Source: Latilactobacillus graminis DSM 20719
GTDB lineage: Bacteria > Bacillota > Bacilli > Lactobacillales > Lactobacillaceae
Length of the DNA stretch: 64,000 nucleotides
NCBI RefSeq assembly: GCF_001436415.1
Contig: NZ_AYZB01000002.1
Location: 89,913-153,912, forward strand
Reading direction: 5' to 3'
In this document: positions 63,482-64,000 of the stretch, piece after piece
Layout: each line of letters opens with the position of its first letter
Position numbering within the stretch: the stretch's first letter is position 1
Position numbers and translations under genes: made by a program
Notes under the pieces: model-generated
What the model was told of the DNA's origin: nothing
Seen by the model: only the letters and a program-made list of their open reading frames with translations
Database searches by the model: none

Positions 63482-63864
63482 GTGCTAAAGTAGCTGGAAC
63501 GATTATGTATAAAACAAAACAAGGCCAATACGATTTTTTAGTTCAACCACAAGCTGATGACTCGTATAAGATGCTGGTAACTAATAAAGATAGTGATCAA
63601 ACGCCACTTGCGGCTGTATTGATTGCCCTTCAAACCCAGTTGAAAATTAATGTTAATGAGCTTAGATTAATTAATTTAGCTAATATTAATCTTGAAGGTG
63701 AGAATGTTTCATTTTTTGTTTTTCAATGGAGTGAACATCAAGCAGACTTTTATACCGAACAATTGAGAATAATTAGTGAAGCCGGTTTTCGATTTGCAAA
63801 GCCTAGTGAATTCACACAATTATTGGATAAATTAGAAGTAACGAGTGTTCCACACTTAAATTAG
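63478..63864 (+). CDS. conserved hypothetical protein, 128 residues, coupled to the S1 gene
   Basis: No family recognised. The protein is soluble, with an N-terminal beta-rich part (VAGTIMYKTKQGQYDFLVQP, SYKMLVTNKDSDQTPL) and a later strand-helix part (ENVSFFVFQWSEHQADFYTE, FAKPSEFTQLLDKLEVTSVP). The ATGA overlap with the S1-domain gene and AAGGGTGAG before the start show a translationally coupled pair, which suggests a related role. Confidence 0.7.
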   Translation: MSAKVAGTIMYKTKQGQYDFLVQPQADDSYKMLVTNKDSDQTPLAAVLIALQTQLKINVNELRLINLANINLEGENVSFFVFQWSEHQADFYTEQLRIISEAGFRFAKPSEFTQLLDKLEVTSVPHLN

Positions 63865-63947
63865 TTCGGACGTTCATTGAATATCTATTCAACAATGTAC
63901 GTTTTTGAAACTTTTTATATTTTTATTCAAAAATTGCAAACAATTAC

Positions 63948-63976
63948 TTGACGATGGTTTTAGATGTTGGTATAGT
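63948..63976 (+). promoter_or_regulatory. strong promoter with A/T-rich upstream element at right edge
   Basis: TTGACG (63948-63953), 17-base spacer and TATAGT (63971-63976), preceded by a long A/T-rich stretch (63905-63940) resembling an UP element. The transcript leaves the window, so the gene served is unknown; a stable-RNA or other highly expressed unit would fit. Confidence 0.65.
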
Positions 63977-64000
63977 ATTCTATGTTGTCAGCGAGACAAA

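Overview
The window is 64 kb of chromosome from a low-to-mid GC Gram-positive of the Lactobacillaceae. Protein sequences and gene order (tgt-yajC, adhE, zwf-dinB, alaS-ireB-ruvX, mutS2-trxA, divergent pepQ/ccpA, pepV, csc-type WxL genes) fit Latilactobacillus (sakei/curvatus group) best. That placement is recalled from family and synteny knowledge and was not tested by a search. Almost everything is vertically inherited core genome. No insertion sequence, prophage, CRISPR array, rRNA or tRNA gene was seen. The first gene (queA) is cut by the left edge, and the right edge ends inside a promoter region.

Layout. 1-3 kb: queuosine genes queA and tgt, then yajC, with a decayed GNAT acetyltransferase between queA and tgt. 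3-5.7 kb: adhE, whose promoter carries two Rex-like operators. 6-13 kb: DtxR-type metalloregulator, zwf, dinB, ytoI-like CBS regulator, nrnA and the cshB RNA helicase. 13-18 kb: T-box-controlled alaS, ireB, ruvX and a DUF1292 gene, facing rnhC. 18.8-22.3 kb: cvpA, mutS2, trxA. 22.6-26.7 kb: yslB-like gene, murI, a fusion of a degenerate RNase PH domain to the RdgB/HAM1 NTP pyrophosphatase, a YfcE-type phosphodiesterase and the c-di-AMP-binding CBS protein CbpB. 27-36.7 kb: a cell-surface cluster (Ig-like exoprotein, a 1462-residue WxL protein, two WxL-interacting DUF916/DUF3324 membrane proteins, a 50-residue membrane peptide and a compact WxL protein), followed by a MarR regulator. This is the main accessory region. 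It carries a long, palindrome-rich control region at 28.4-28.86 kb.

37-46.4 kb: DUF368 transporter, MscS channel, ytxG/ytxH-like envelope proteins, pepQ diverging from ccpA, a class A penicillin-binding protein and nagB under a NagR/DasR-type operator. 46.4-54.9 kb: DUF4811-MFS efflux pair diverging from a MerR regulator, pepV, a CadA/ZntA-like metal P-type ATPase with its ArsR regulator, and a secreted glycerophosphodiesterase. 55.0-55.12 kb: a probable independent small RNA with a cre-overlapped promoter, a C/U-rich single-stranded core and an intrinsic terminator. 55.2-64 kb: yunD-yutD-yutF-type housekeeping cluster, DedA transporter, ferredoxin/flavodoxin-NADP reductase, cyclophilin, fructokinase and an S1-domain protein.

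Recurring themes are envelope biology (WxL complex, PBP, two unrelated undecaprenyl-phosphate transporter families, MscS), nucleotide and RNA housekeeping (NrnA, RdgB, RuvX, RNase HIII, CshB) and carbon/redox control (CcpA, Rex sites, cre sites, NagR site). The most promising items for new biology are the cre-controlled small RNA at 55.0 kb, the dead-RNase-PH/RdgB fusion, and the WxL surface cluster with its unusual leader. All coordinates of promoters, operators and RNA elements come from reading the sequence by eye.
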